DNA of 64,000 nucleotides from Kribbella sp. NBC_01245 (lineage in GTDB: Bacteria > Actinomycetota > Actinomycetes > Propionibacteriales > Kribbellaceae): positions 1,550,001 through 1,614,000 of the forward strand of contig NZ_CP108487.1 in assembly GCF_036226525.1 (NCBI RefSeq). Reading direction: 5' to 3'. Position 1 is the stretch's first letter. Each line of letters opens with the position of its first letter. Below the pieces are notes generated by a model. It did not search any database and was not told where the DNA came from. It was given only the letters and a program-made list of their open reading frames with translations. Position numbers and translations under genes: made by a program. Below, piece after piece: positions 24,002 to 32,349 of this stretch.

Positions 24002-26551
24002 TCAATCCAAACCGACGTACGACGACCGCGTCAGGAACGCCAACTGCGCCCGCTTATCCGGCAGCTCGATCTCCGGCCCCATGACGAAGCCGGTACGTTC
24101 GAGCCGCGCGACGGCCTTCGCGTTCCGCGCATCCGGCTCGACCACGATCCGCTGATTGGCCGGCTCGCCGAACAAGAACGACAGGAACGCCCGGAACAAC
24201 GAGGCGGTGAATCCCGGCTCGTACGCCTCAGCCGGCCCGAGCAGCAGGTGTGCCCCGATGTCACCCGGCTGTACGTCGTAGCACTCGCCAACCGGATCCG
24301 CCGCCGGCTCATACGTTTGCAGCAACGCCACCGGCACCCCATCGCGATGGACCAGATACGCATGATGCGTCTCCAGCGAGTCGAGGTACTCGTAAATCTC
24401 CAGCACGTACGACCGGCTGTGCTCGCTCATTCCCCAAAAGCGCGCCCGCTCGGCCGTCACCCATCCGTAGATCAGCTCGATATCCCGCCGCGGATCCACC
24501 GGCACGATCGAGACCTCCCCGAAGCCCGGAATCACCTCCCGGTACGCACAGGAGACAGGCACCAACTCACCCCGCTGCCAAAGCGCCAGCTGATCCTGCT
24601 GATGAGCATCCCCCGGGATCCCGGAGGCACCGAGTGGCACGATCCACCGACTAGCCGACCGATCAGCCAAGTCCCACACATACCGAGCAACCGACCCCCG
24701 CACGCAAACATCGCTCACCCCAGGCACACTCGTCGTCGACATCACGCAATCGTTGTCCCCGGCAAGCATCACGTCCGGCGCCTCATACGCAGGCCCATCA
24801 GCCAACCCCGCGAATGCATGCAACGCGAACAACCGATGCGCCGCCCCCCACGGCTCACTGGCCACCTCGGTCTCAGCCAACGCCTCACCGATCACGACAT
24901 CCAGATCGATCCCCGGCACCCCACGTACGAGGATGTTCTCCAGCGCAAACCCGATCCGCGTCTCCAGCCCGGTCCAAAGGTGAAAGATCTCCGGGTACGC
25001 CGCAGGATCGTCCAACCGAGCCAGTACGGGATGCGCCGCGAGCCGCCGAGCAACCGCCGACCTCAACCGCGCGAACGTCGCCGCCTCGTTGCTCGAAGCA
25101 TCCATCCGCCGATCCCACGCCAACAACACATCCCGAACCTCAGAAGGATCGGCCTTCGCCACCAAGTCCAGCAACACCCCAGCGGCACCGGCATACGTGT
25201 CGGTATGAATCGACGCCATCCCCGCTGAATCCCACCGATCGCGCCCGGCCAGCAGGTCACCGATCCGCTCCGAACGATGCGGGGGAGCGAAGTCATGCCC
25301 GAGCGCCGCCGCCAGCCCACGCTCATTGGCCATCACCGCGACCCCGTCAACCGTTGCCCGAGGCATCGGCTTCCACCCTCGCCACTCGAACCGCGCGTCA
25401 TCCGCCGGCACGACCGTCTCGCTGTTCACCGCCGACCGCTCCGGCACCCGGCCCGCGACCCGATGCAGCGTCCCACCCTGCGTATCCGCAGCCAGTACGA
25501 CGTTCACCGGCTCGACCCATTCGTCGAGCGCGGCATCAACGTCCGCGACCGTACGCGCCTCCAGCAACAAAGGCAGCGCGTCGAACCCAACCGAACCCAA
25601 CACCCGAGGCGGCAGCAGCAGGCACAACCCCTCGCCACTATCGGGACCACCCGCGATAACCGGCCCACACGCCGTCTCGATCACCTCGACCTCAACCGGA
25701 TCACCGCCCGCCACCTCGATGACCTCAACGTGCGACGGTACGACGTACCACCCACCAACACCCTCAGCCTCAACCTGACCTTCACCTCGACGAAGACTCG
25801 AGCGATAGAGATCCTGGCTGTCGGCAACAGCGTTCGTGATCGCCCAAGCGACGTGTCCGGTGTGCCCGAAGTGGGCGATCCCCGGCACACCCGGCACCGC
25901 GAATCCGATCACGTCGTACGACGGGCAAACCAGGCGGATCTGCTGGTACACCCCCGGACTCTCGATCAACCGATGCGGGTCGCCCGCGATGATCGGCATA
26001 CCGGTCGTCGTACGACTGCCATCCAGCAGCCACCCGTTGCTACCCGATGTCCCCGGCCCCTCTATCGCGAACAGCTCGGCCGCGGAGGGCCCAAGGTGGC
26101 GCGCGACCTGCTCCCGCCAGAGCTTGGTCGGGAAGCCGGCGAACAGCACGTGCGTCGTGAGCCAGATCCCGATCGGCGACCACGGCTGCCACCGGCCCGG
26201 CACCAACCCGGTCGCCGCGAACTCCGGCGCCGCCAGCGAGGCGTTGGGCAGTTCCGAGTTGACCCCATCGACGTACGACGTGAGCCAAGCCTTGGTCTCG
26301 TCGCGGAGATTTGCGAAACACGTCTGGGCGGTGTCGTCGAGCCGGACCTGGCGGGCGAACCGGTCCCAGGCGAGCGCGGTCGGGCCGAGTACGGCGGCGC
26401 TGGTGCCGAGACTGCGCCGGCGTTCGAGCTCGATCTGCCAGGCGCGATCGTGCGCGGCGTTCACGCCCTGGAGATGGGCAAGCTCGAGCGCGTCGGTCTC
26501 GCTGCGCAGGTGCGGAATCCCCCAGGCGTCCCGTGAGACCTTGACGGCCAC
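24002..26551 (-). CDS. Penicillin acylase-like Ntn hydrolase fused to siderophore acetyltransferase domain
   Basis: 849 residues. Residues 1 to ~655 are a penicillin-amidase (S45) domain: RDAWGIPHLRSETDALELAH near the N-terminus, the autoprocessing/nucleophile serine S171 in TSGSNGWLLDGSRT, AGDPHR, and PLGASGIPGDAHQQDQLALW near its end. There is no signal peptide, unusual for S45 enzymes. Residues ~660-849 are an AlcB/IucB/MbtK-type GNAT (IGAHLLLGP, RIVVEPDARNAKAVARLERT), the acyltransferase used on hydroxylysine-type siderophore precursors. The start is an ATG at 26551; an iron box stands 16 bp upstream, and a siderophore-interacting flavoprotein diverges. The natural reading is an acylation/deacylation enzyme for a siderophore, with precedent in the Ntn hydrolase PvdQ acting on acylated pyoverdine precursor. 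The stop codon abuts the IS remnant. Confidence 0.87.
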   Translation of the reverse strand: MAVKVSRDAWGIPHLRSETDALELAHLQGVNAAHDRAWQIELERRRSLGTSAAVLGPTALAWDRFARQVRLDDTAQTCFANLRDETKAWLTSYVDGVNSELPNASLAAPEFAATGLVPGRWQPWSPIGIWLTTHVLFAGFPTKLWREQVARHLGPSAAELFAIEGPGTSGSNGWLLDGSRTTTGMPIIAGDPHRLIESPGVYQQIRLVCPSYDVIGFAVPGVPGIAHFGHTGHVAWAITNAVADSQDLYRSSLRRGEGQVEAEGVGGWYVVPSHVEVIEVAGGDPVEVEVIETACGPVIAGGPDSGEGLCLLLPPRVLGSVGFDALPLLLEARTVADVDAALDEWVEPVNVVLAADTQGGTLHRVAGRVPERSAVNSETVVPADDARFEWRGWKPMPRATVDGVAVMANERGLAAALGHDFAPPHRSERIGDLLAGRDRWDSAGMASIHTDTYAGAAGVLLDLVAKADPSEVRDVLLAWDRRMDASSNEAATFARLRSAVARRLAAHPVLARLDDPAAYPEIFHLWTGLETRIGFALENILVRGVPGIDLDVVIGEALAETEVASEPWGAAHRLFALHAFAGLADGPAYEAPDVMLAGDNDCVMSTTSVPGVSDVCVRGSVARYVWDLADRSASRWIVPLGASGIPGDAHQQDQLALWQRGELVPVSCAYREVIPGFGEVSIVPVDPRRDIELIYGWVTAERARFWGMSEHSRSYVLEIYEYLDSLETHHAYLVHRDGVPVALLQTYEPAADPVGECYDVQPGDIGAHLLLGPAEAYEPGFTASLFRAFLSFLFGEPANQRIVVEPDARNAKAVARLERTGFVMGPEIELPDKRAQLAFLTRSSYVGLD

Positions 26552-26567
26552 AGACGTCCTCGTTTCG

Positions 26568-26590
26568 TTAGGTTAGGCTGCGCTAACTTA
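26568..26590. promoter_or_regulatory. Iron box (IdeR/DmdR1 operator)
   Basis: The sequence begins TTAGGTTAGGCTGCGCTAAC and ends TTA, matching the actinobacterial iron-regulator consensus TTAGGTTAGGCTNNCCTAA in its left half, with CTAAC on the right. It sits between the divergent acylase-acetyltransferase fusion and the siderophore-interacting protein, so both should be repressed by iron-loaded IdeR/DmdR1. Confidence 0.88.
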
Positions 26591-26665
26591 CAAGTCAGAA
26601 ACTGGCGAGGCAATCGGGCCGGCGAACCTTCGCCGCGGGTGGTCGGCCGGCAACAGGAGGTAGTC

Positions 26666-27382
26666 GTGGGGCATGGTTGGGAGGGCGTCGTCCTCAAGCT
26701 TTTCCGGGGCAAGGACTTCGTATTCATGGTGACCGGCGCCGAGCAGGTGGTGTCCGATCGGTACCGGCGGATCGACTTCACCGACGGCGGCATGCTCGCC
26801 GCGACCGGGGTACATCCGACCATGTGGGTGCGGCTGTGGTTCGAGCACGCGGGCAAGGCACACCAACGCGCGTACACGCTGGTGGATCCCGATCCGGAGG
26901 CCGGCACGTTCGGGATCGAGTTCGCGCTGCACGAGGGATGCGCCAGCGACTGGGCACTGCGCGCGCAGCCGGGGGAGTCGATCGACGCCACGCTGCAGGG
27001 GACCGGGTTCGCCGTGCCGAATCCGCTGCCGTCACGCCTGCTGGTAGTCGGCGATGCCGCGTCGTTGCCCGCGATCAACTCGCTGCTCGGGTCGATGCCG
27101 AGTGTGCCCGCGACGATCTGGTTCGAGACCGCGCACGACGACGACCAGCAACTGCCGCTACGCCGCGACCCCGCGCTGCACGACGTACGTTTTGTCGAGC
27201 GCCGCGGCGACGCACTCGAGCAGGAGGTCCGCAAGGGGTTCCCTGAGCACGCCGCCGACGCTTTTGTGTGGATCGCGTGCGACACCGTCACTACCCGCAC
27301 CCTCACGACGTACGTCGGCAAGGAGCTGGGGGTGCCGAAGGAACGCATCAAGTCCCTCGGCTACTGGCGTCCGCCTAGCTGA
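26666..27382 (+). CDS. Siderophore-interacting protein (FAD-dependent ferric reductase)
   Basis: 238 residues of the SIP/ViuB family. The FAD motif RAYTLVD (from residue 68) and the NAD(P)-domain motif VVGDAASLPAINSLLGS (from 128) are clear, and the C-terminus ends in RIKSLGYWRPP, as in other family members. The protein should release iron from imported ferric siderophore by reduction in the cytoplasm. GTG 26666 is fixed by a perfect AGGAGG at 26655-26660; an in-frame ATG at 26639 lies upstream of that site and is rejected. Divergent from the fusion gene across a shared iron box. Confidence 0.93.
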   Translation: MGHGWEGVVLKLFRGKDFVFMVTGAEQVVSDRYRRIDFTDGGMLAATGVHPTMWVRLWFEHAGKAHQRAYTLVDPDPEAGTFGIEFALHEGCASDWALRAQPGESIDATLQGTGFAVPNPLPSRLLVVGDAASLPAINSLLGSMPSVPATIWFETAHDDDQQLPLRRDPALHDVRFVERRGDALEQEVRKGFPEHAADAFVWIACDTVTTRTLTTYVGKELGVPKERIKSLGYWRPPS

Positions 27383-28085
27383 ACACGCCTTCTAGCCAGG
27401 TACGCCAGGCCTCCTCGGTCCCAGCGGTCGCCGGGTCGAAGAAGTGGTGCGCCACCCCGGCCGGCCAACCCCAGTAGTCGCGCCCGTAGATCCGGTAGAG
27501 GGCGTCAGCGGTGCGAATCCCCAGGAACGCGGGGGAGACGTAGTCCACGACGCCCTCGATCGCCGGCAGACCTTCAGGCGTCAGGTGCACCCGCTCACCG
27601 ACGTAGGTGTCGCTCAGGCCGAGGGCTCGCGTGATCGCCGTCGTACCGCCCTTTGCGGAGCTCTCGGGCGCTTCCACCGACACGTACGTGCTGTCCCGCC
27701 CGGCGAAGTGGCCGACGTACTGCCCGAGTGAGTGGTAGTAGAACGCCGTGTGCTGACGGCAAGCGTCCACCTGGCGCTCGACGTCGTCGTCCATCACGCC
27801 GTTGTGCGTGTACGTCAGGTAAGTCCCGTGGTCCCGAGCCTCGAAGACGTAGTCGAGCCGGTTGAACCCGTTGGTCTCCGGTGCTTCCGTCCCGAAGTGC
27901 TTGCCCGGGTCCCACGCGGTGACCGTGCCACCGCCGCCACTGAGACCACGCTCGGCACCACCCAGGCGCGGCTCGTACTCGATGGCCCACAACCACCCGT
28001 CGCTGTGCCGCGTCACCGCGTCCCAGACCACCTCCGGCGTAGCGGGCAGCAGACCCTCCCACGTCACCTGGAATTCCTCAGCCAT
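27375..28085 (-). CDS. SRPBCC-domain protein
   Basis: 236 residues. The N-terminal ~140 residues follow the START/SRPBCC pattern (FQVTWEGLLPATPEVVWDAVT, then TYLTYTHNGVMDD and the long C-terminal helix with FYYHSLGQYVGHF). The remaining ~95 residues, after SSAKGGTTA, look like a second partial domain of the same kind. Ligand unknown. ATG 28085 is supported by GGAGG 8 nt upstream. Its 3' end overlaps the siderophore-interacting gene by 8 bp, tail to tail. Confidence 0.78.
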   Translation of the reverse strand: MAEEFQVTWEGLLPATPEVVWDAVTRHSDGWLWAIEYEPRLGGAERGLSGGGGTVTAWDPGKHFGTEAPETNGFNRLDYVFEARDHGTYLTYTHNGVMDDDVERQVDACRQHTAFYYHSLGQYVGHFAGRDSTYVSVEAPESSAKGGTTAITRALGLSDTYVGERVHLTPEGLPAIEGVVDYVSPAFLGIRTADALYRIYGRDYWGWPAGVAHHFFDPATAGTEEAWRTWLEGVFS

Positions 28086-28127
28086 GTCTCGCACCTCCAG
28101 CATCGGGACCGCCCGTCGCGATCCCTT

Positions 28128-29369
28128 CTACTCGTGCGTCGACTGATCCTCGCCCGTTTCGACACTTTCGCTCAAGGTTCTCGCGGCGCGGGTGTGGAGG
28201 TAGCGCTGTTGCGGGAGGCTCGTCGTACGGGCGGCTGCTGCGCGGTAGGCGTCTCTAGCTGCCGGGAGATCGCCAGACATCTCCAGAAGATGAGCCCGTA
28301 CGGCGTACCAGCGGTGGTCGGTATTGACCCGGTCATCGTCCGCGAGGTCGTCCAGGAGGCGCAGGCCTTCGGAAGGGCCTGAGGCCATTGCGACGGCCAC
28401 GGCCTGGTTGAGCCGGACCATCGGGTTGTCGGCGAGCTGGACGAGTACGCCGTACAGCGCCACGATCTGCGGCCAGTCGGTCTCGTCGCCGGTCTGAGCC
28501 TCTGCGTGCACAGCCGCGATCGCCGCCTGCAACTGGTACGGCCCGACCGGTCCACGCGGTAGCGCCTTGGTCACCAGCTCGATGCCTTCCGTGATCAACT
28601 GGCCGTTCCACCGGGTACGGTCCTGCTCGGCCATCGGTACGAGCTCACCCTGCGGGCTGGTGCGACCCGGGCGTCGGGCATCCGTGAGCAGCATGAGCGC
28701 GAGTAGGCCCGCCACTTCGCTATCGCCTGGCAGTAGTCGGTAGACCAGGCGGGTAAGCCGTATCGCCTCGGTGGACAGCTCTACCCGGTGCAGGCTCGGG
28801 CCTGACGTACTGGCGTAGCCCTCGTTGAAGATCAGGTAGAGCACGTGGAGGACGGCGCCGAGTCTGCTGGCATCTGGTGGCAGGCGGAACGGCTCTGCGA
28901 TCTCCTTGATCCGTTGCTTCGCTCGCGTGATCCGGCGGGTCATCGTTGCCTCGGGCACCAGAAACGCCCGGGCGATTTCGGCGGTAGTAAGACCTCCGAC
29001 GGCCCTGAGCGTCAGTGCGATCTGTGAGGCAGGGGAGAGGGCCGGGTGGCAGCACAGGAACAGCAGCACCAAAGTGTCGTCCGTCGCTTCTGCAGGCGCT
29101 TCGTCCGGTAGAACCCACGTCTCCTCCCGGACGCGTCGAGCCTGCTCATTGCGCAACAGGTCGGTAAGCCGTCTAGAGGCAACAGTGATGAGCCATGCGC
29201 GCGGATTACTCGGCACACCCTCTTGGGGCCACTGCTGGACGGCTGCGAGCAACGCCTCCTGTACGGCGTCTTCTGCCGTGGTGAAGTGGCCATAGCGGCG
29301 TACGAGCGCGCCGAGGACCTGCGGCGCCAGCTGACGCAACAAGTCCTCGGTGGTTTCGCTGCCCGGCAT
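28128..29369 (-). CDS. ECF42-type RNA polymerase sigma factor
   Basis: 413 residues. Sigma region 2 (YGHFTTAEDAVQEALLAAVQ, NPRAWLITVASRRLTDLLR) and region 4 (ASQIALTLRAVGGLTTAEIA, EATMTRRITRAKQRIKE) precede a large C-terminal TPR-like domain (about 190-400) with NEGYASTSGP and LNQAVAVAMASGP, the DUF6596/ECF42 extension. In this group the C-terminal domain, not an anti-sigma factor, is thought to control activity. It follows the YCII-domain gene by 6 bp, the standard ECF42 arrangement. Confidence 0.92.
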   Translation of the reverse strand: MPGSETTEDLLRQLAPQVLGALVRRYGHFTTAEDAVQEALLAAVQQWPQEGVPSNPRAWLITVASRRLTDLLRNEQARRVREETWVLPDEAPAEATDDTLVLLFLCCHPALSPASQIALTLRAVGGLTTAEIARAFLVPEATMTRRITRAKQRIKEIAEPFRLPPDASRLGAVLHVLYLIFNEGYASTSGPSLHRVELSTEAIRLTRLVYRLLPGDSEVAGLLALMLLTDARRPGRTSPQGELVPMAEQDRTRWNGQLITEGIELVTKALPRGPVGPYQLQAAIAAVHAEAQTGDETDWPQIVALYGVLVQLADNPMVRLNQAVAVAMASGPSEGLRLLDDLADDDRVNTDHRWYAVRAHLLEMSGDLPAARDAYRAAAARTTSLPQQRYLHTRAARTLSESVETGEDQSTHE

Positions 29370-29375
29370 GACGGC

Positions 29376-29792
29376 CTAGAGCGCCAGGTCCTCCGCCGAC
29401 TCGGCAATCGGCCGTACGTCGGCGTAGTAGCTCGCAGCCGCGGCCTCCGGCCCGGGGCAGTCGTTGAGCTTCGAGGCGATCTCCGTGGCCCGGTCGAAGC
29501 TGTCGCACTCGACGATCCAGTAGCCGGCCAGTACTTCCTGGGTCTCGGCGTACGGCCCGTCAGTCACCACTGGCACGCCGTTCTGGGTCCGGATCCGCCG
29601 AGTGTGTACGGGCTCGGTAAGGCCGCGGGTCTCGACGAGTTCGCCCGAGTCGATCAGCTCCTGGTTGAACTTCGTCATGAACTCGGCGAGCGCCTGGAAG
29701 TCCTCTGGCGTCCAGTTCGACTCACCGTCCGCCTTGCCGACCATGCCGTCGTAGTCCTGCTGCGAGCCGTAGGTCAGGATCATGTACTTCAC
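29376..29792 (-). CDS. YCII/DGPF-domain protein, ECF42 partner
   Basis: 138 residues. MKYMILTYGSQQDY opens the YCII fold, and TDGPYAETQEVLAGYWIVEC is the DGPF motif. Proteins of this family accompany ECF42 sigma factors in most actinobacteria and are believed to be both their targets and part of their signalling. The start is a GTG at 29792 with AAAGGAG at ideal distance. Confidence 0.92.
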   Translation of the reverse strand: MKYMILTYGSQQDYDGMVGKADGESNWTPEDFQALAEFMTKFNQELIDSGELVETRGLTEPVHTRRIRTQNGVPVVTDGPYAETQEVLAGYWIVECDSFDRATEIASKLNDCPGPEAAAASYYADVRPIAESAEDLAL

Positions 29793-29879
29793 GATTGCTC
29801 CTTTCGGGTGACGCCTGCTTGGCGCCTTACACCGGAGACGTCGAGGCCGACGGATCCAGACCGGACATCCGTGCCCAGA

Positions 29880-30842
29880 CTAATTTCCAACCGCTTCTTC
29901 CCGGCCATAGCTGGCTACAAGTTCTGAGCCGAGTCGGGCCAGTTCTGCCTGTACCGACGGCGGGCCGAGCACCTCGATCGTCGCGCCCCAGCCCGCGAGC
30001 TGCTGCGCGACCATCAATGGAGTATCCGCCGCCACTCGCACCCGCGACCGCCCGTCCTCGAACGTCTCCTCGACCTCGCAGTGCCGCCCGTAGTGCGTGT
30101 GCAGCACGTGCACGAACCGGGCGGGGATGAGCACCCAGGCCGAGACCAGCGAACGGCGCTTCTCGACCTCGGATACCACCTGCTCCCAGGCTTCGGACAA
30201 CTCGAAGTCGTCCGGACGTTCTGCTGGTTCGTCGGTGACTTCGGCCTCGACCATGCGATCGACCCGGAACGTACGCTGCCCCTTCGGCGTACCGGCGATG
30301 AGGTACCAGATGTCGTCCTTGTCGACGAGCCCCCACGGATCCACGAGACGTTCGGACTGCTCGCGCCCGCGGCCGCCGTACACGAGCCGCACCTTCTTCC
30401 GCCGTACGACGGCCGTCTGCAGGCGTTCCACCATCGGCGGGCGCGTCTTGAGCCGATCGCCCCAGCGGGCCGGGTCGATCACCACGGCATCCGCAGCGGC
30501 CTCCGCGTCCTCCCGGAACGTCCCGGGCAGTGCGCGAACCAGCTTGCGCAACGCCGACTTGGCCTCGCCGGAGACACCTGCAGCCGGCCCGACCAACAGG
30601 AAGAGCGCCTGCGCTTCAGTGGCGGTTAGTCCCGTCAGGTCGGTCCGTGCGCCGCCGACCAATGACCAGCCGCCACCGCGACCCGCCTGCGGGTACACCG
30701 GAATACCCGCCGCTGAGAGCGCCTCAAGATCTCGACGGGCGGTGGCCACCGAGACCTCGAGCTCCTCGGCCAACTCGGCCGCCGTGACTCTGCCCTTGGA
30801 CTGCATCAGCAGCAACGTGGCCACCAGTCGATCGGCTCGCAT
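29880..30842 (-). CDS. YafY-type transcriptional regulator (HTH plus WYL)
   Basis: 320 residues: an HTH_11/DeoR-like winged helix at 1-60 (GRVTAAELAEELEVSVATAR), a WYL domain at about 140-215 (LVDPWGLVDKDDIWYLIAGT, RTFRVDRMVEA) and a WCX C-terminal extension. WYL domains bind nucleic-acid or nucleotide ligands. It is divergent from the methyltransferase gene beginning near 30929, which it may regulate (inference). Confidence 0.92.
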   Translation of the reverse strand: MRADRLVATLLLMQSKGRVTAAELAEELEVSVATARRDLEALSAAGIPVYPQAGRGGGWSLVGGARTDLTGLTATEAQALFLLVGPAAGVSGEAKSALRKLVRALPGTFREDAEAAADAVVIDPARWGDRLKTRPPMVERLQTAVVRRKKVRLVYGGRGREQSERLVDPWGLVDKDDIWYLIAGTPKGQRTFRVDRMVEAEVTDEPAERPDDFELSEAWEQVVSEVEKRRSLVSAWVLIPARFVHVLHTHYGRHCEVEETFEDGRSRVRVAADTPLMVAQQLAGWGATIEVLGPPSVQAELARLGSELVASYGREEAVGN

Positions 30843-30928
30843 GACCCCAGTCTGCCAAACAAACTACTCAATCCATGAGCACTTTCTTCGGGGCGCATTT
30901 GGACCGGTGTGTGCGGCAGGCTTGGGCG

Positions 30929-31561
30929 GTGAACGATGACGCGATCCGCCGCCAGCGCGAAACCGACCTGATCACCTACTACGACAACGAGGTAGCCGCG
31001 CGCACGGACCGGCAGCTGCCGCAGTGGCGGATCGACCAGCGCAGCCAATTCGTCAAGGCACTCCTGGCCGAGCAGCGCAAGTCGATCCTGGAGATCGGCA
31101 GTGGCCCCGGCCGGGACGCGCAGGCCCTCGCCGAGGCGGGGCTCGACTATCACGGGGTCGACCTCGCGCCCGCGAGCGTCGCGGCCTGCCGGGAGCAGGG
31201 TTTCGACGTACAGGTCGCGTCGGTTCTGGACCTCCCGTTCGAGGCGAACACCTTCGACGCCGGCTGGACCATGAGCACGCTGTTGCATATAAGCGACGCC
31301 GACCTGCCCGCGGCTTTGGCCGAGATCGGGCGCGTGCTGAAGCCGGGCGCGCCGCTGGCGATCGGCCTGTGGGGTCACCCAGATGGGCAGGAAGGCGCAG
31401 GCGGTGACGATGACTACGGCCCCGCCCGATTCTTCAGCCTCCGAACCGACGAGCAACTCCACGCCCAACTCCGCCGCCTCGGCAGCCTCGAGCAAACCGC
31501 CCACCACGACATCGGCACCCCCTTCCACTACCAATGGTCCGTCGTACGCCTCTCTGCCTAA
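30929..31561 (+). CDS. Class I SAM-dependent methyltransferase
   Basis: 210 residues from GTG 30929, or 228 from ATG 30875, which is only 32 bp from the divergent regulator. Motif I is ILEIGSGPGRDAQALAE, motif II acidic residue GVDLAP, motif III DLPFEANTFDAGWTMSTLLH, and a post-motif helix ALAEIGRVLKPGAPLAIG. This is the Methyltransf_11 fold for a small-molecule acceptor of unknown identity. The last ~120 bp become C-rich just ahead of a repeat array. Confidence 0.85.
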   Translation: MNDDAIRRQRETDLITYYDNEVAARTDRQLPQWRIDQRSQFVKALLAEQRKSILEIGSGPGRDAQALAEAGLDYHGVDLAPASVAACREQGFDVQVASVLDLPFEANTFDAGWTMSTLLHISDADLPAALAEIGRVLKPGAPLAIGLWGHPDGQEGAGGDDDYGPARFFSLRTDEQLHAQLRRLGSLEQTAHHDIGTPFHYQWSVVRLSA

Positions 31562-31613
31562 CCGCCCGAGGCAGCCGGTCCGCGATCGGCGACACCGGCA
31601 TGCGAGGCGCGCG

Positions 31614-31843
31614 CCTGTGGACAGCCCTGCCACGTTCGGGTCTAGGTGCCGTGGGCTCAGTGTCCACAGGGCGAACCGCATTCCGCGTCCGACCGTGGCA
31701 GCGCTATCAACAGGCGGGCCGCATTTCGGGTCCGACCGTCGTAGGAGTCTCTGCAGGGAGGCCGCATTTTCGGGTCCGACCGTCGCGGGGGAACCAGGTG
31801 CGCCGCATTTTTCGGGTTCGACCGTGCTGGTGTTGTCCACAGG
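31614..31843 (-). repeat. Second 22-bp repeat array with flanking CCTGTGGACA boxes
   Basis: Four clear units of the family seen at 8.4-9.1 kb, all in reverse orientation, at 31676-31697, 31719-31740, 31762-31784 and 31803-31826 (period 41-43 bp). The run of T in the middle grows from unit to unit (ATT, ATTT, ATTTT, ATTTTT). CCTGTGGACA at 31614 and its reverse complement at 31661 and 31834 bracket the array; the last reads TTGTCCACA, the actinobacterial DnaA-box sequence. It again lies between convergent genes. Confidence 0.88.
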
Positions 31844-31857
31844 TGAGTCGGTCGGCC

Positions 31858-32349
31858 CTAACTGAGCTTGAGTATGGCGGCGACGACTTCGTCGAGCGGG
31901 ATGCTGGTGTCGATCTCGGTGTGGGCGATCGCGCGCAGCTGCGGCTCGACCGTTTGCTTGAACTCCAGGCTGCGGGTGACTTCCTCGGGGTGTTTGCCGT
32001 AGGCGTTGGTCGTACGGGTGGTCAGCCGCTCGACCATCACCTCTACCGGGGCGCTCAGCAAGACGATCGAGTCGAACTGGTCGACGAACTTGCCCATGTT
32101 GGACGCGCAACCACTAACGAAGAGCACCCCCGCATCGTCGCTCGCGAGCAGCTCCGCGACCCGGTCTTCGCGCCAGACCCAGTCCTTGCCAGGGTGCAGC
32201 GGCGACGGGCCGCCGCCGTCCGGACTGTCCGCCCACTCGGACCACGCCGAATCGTCGAGGTCGATCGCTTTGTGGCCCTGGGCAACTAACCGGGTGATCA
32301 CGGTGGACTTTCCGACCGCCGACATGCCCGTGAGGAGGATCCGCTTCAC
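31858..32349 (-). CDS. P-loop kinase-like ATPase (shikimate/gluconate kinase type)
   Basis: 163 residues. Walker A GMSAVGKST at residues 8-16, then IDLDDSAWSEW where a nucleoside/shikimate kinase carries its substrate-binding acid, GVLFVSGCASN (Walker B-like strand) and a lid region RLTTRTTNAYGK. A small-molecule kinase is likely; the substrate is not identifiable. The start overlaps the stop of the preceding kinase gene by 4 bp. Confidence 0.82.
   Translation of the reverse strand: MKRILLTGMSAVGKSTVITRLVAQGHKAIDLDDSAWSEWADSPDGGGPSPLHPGKDWVWREDRVAELLASDDAGVLFVSGCASNMGKFVDQFDSIVLLSAPVEVMVERLTTRTTNAYGKHPEEVTRSLEFKQTVEPQLRAIAHTEIDTSIPLDEVVAAILKLS

Noticed and set aside
25277-26536. 419-codon plus-strand frame, and another at 24248-25228
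   Set aside because: Antisense shadows of the acylase-acetyltransferase gene; composition is Arg/His/Pro-rich.
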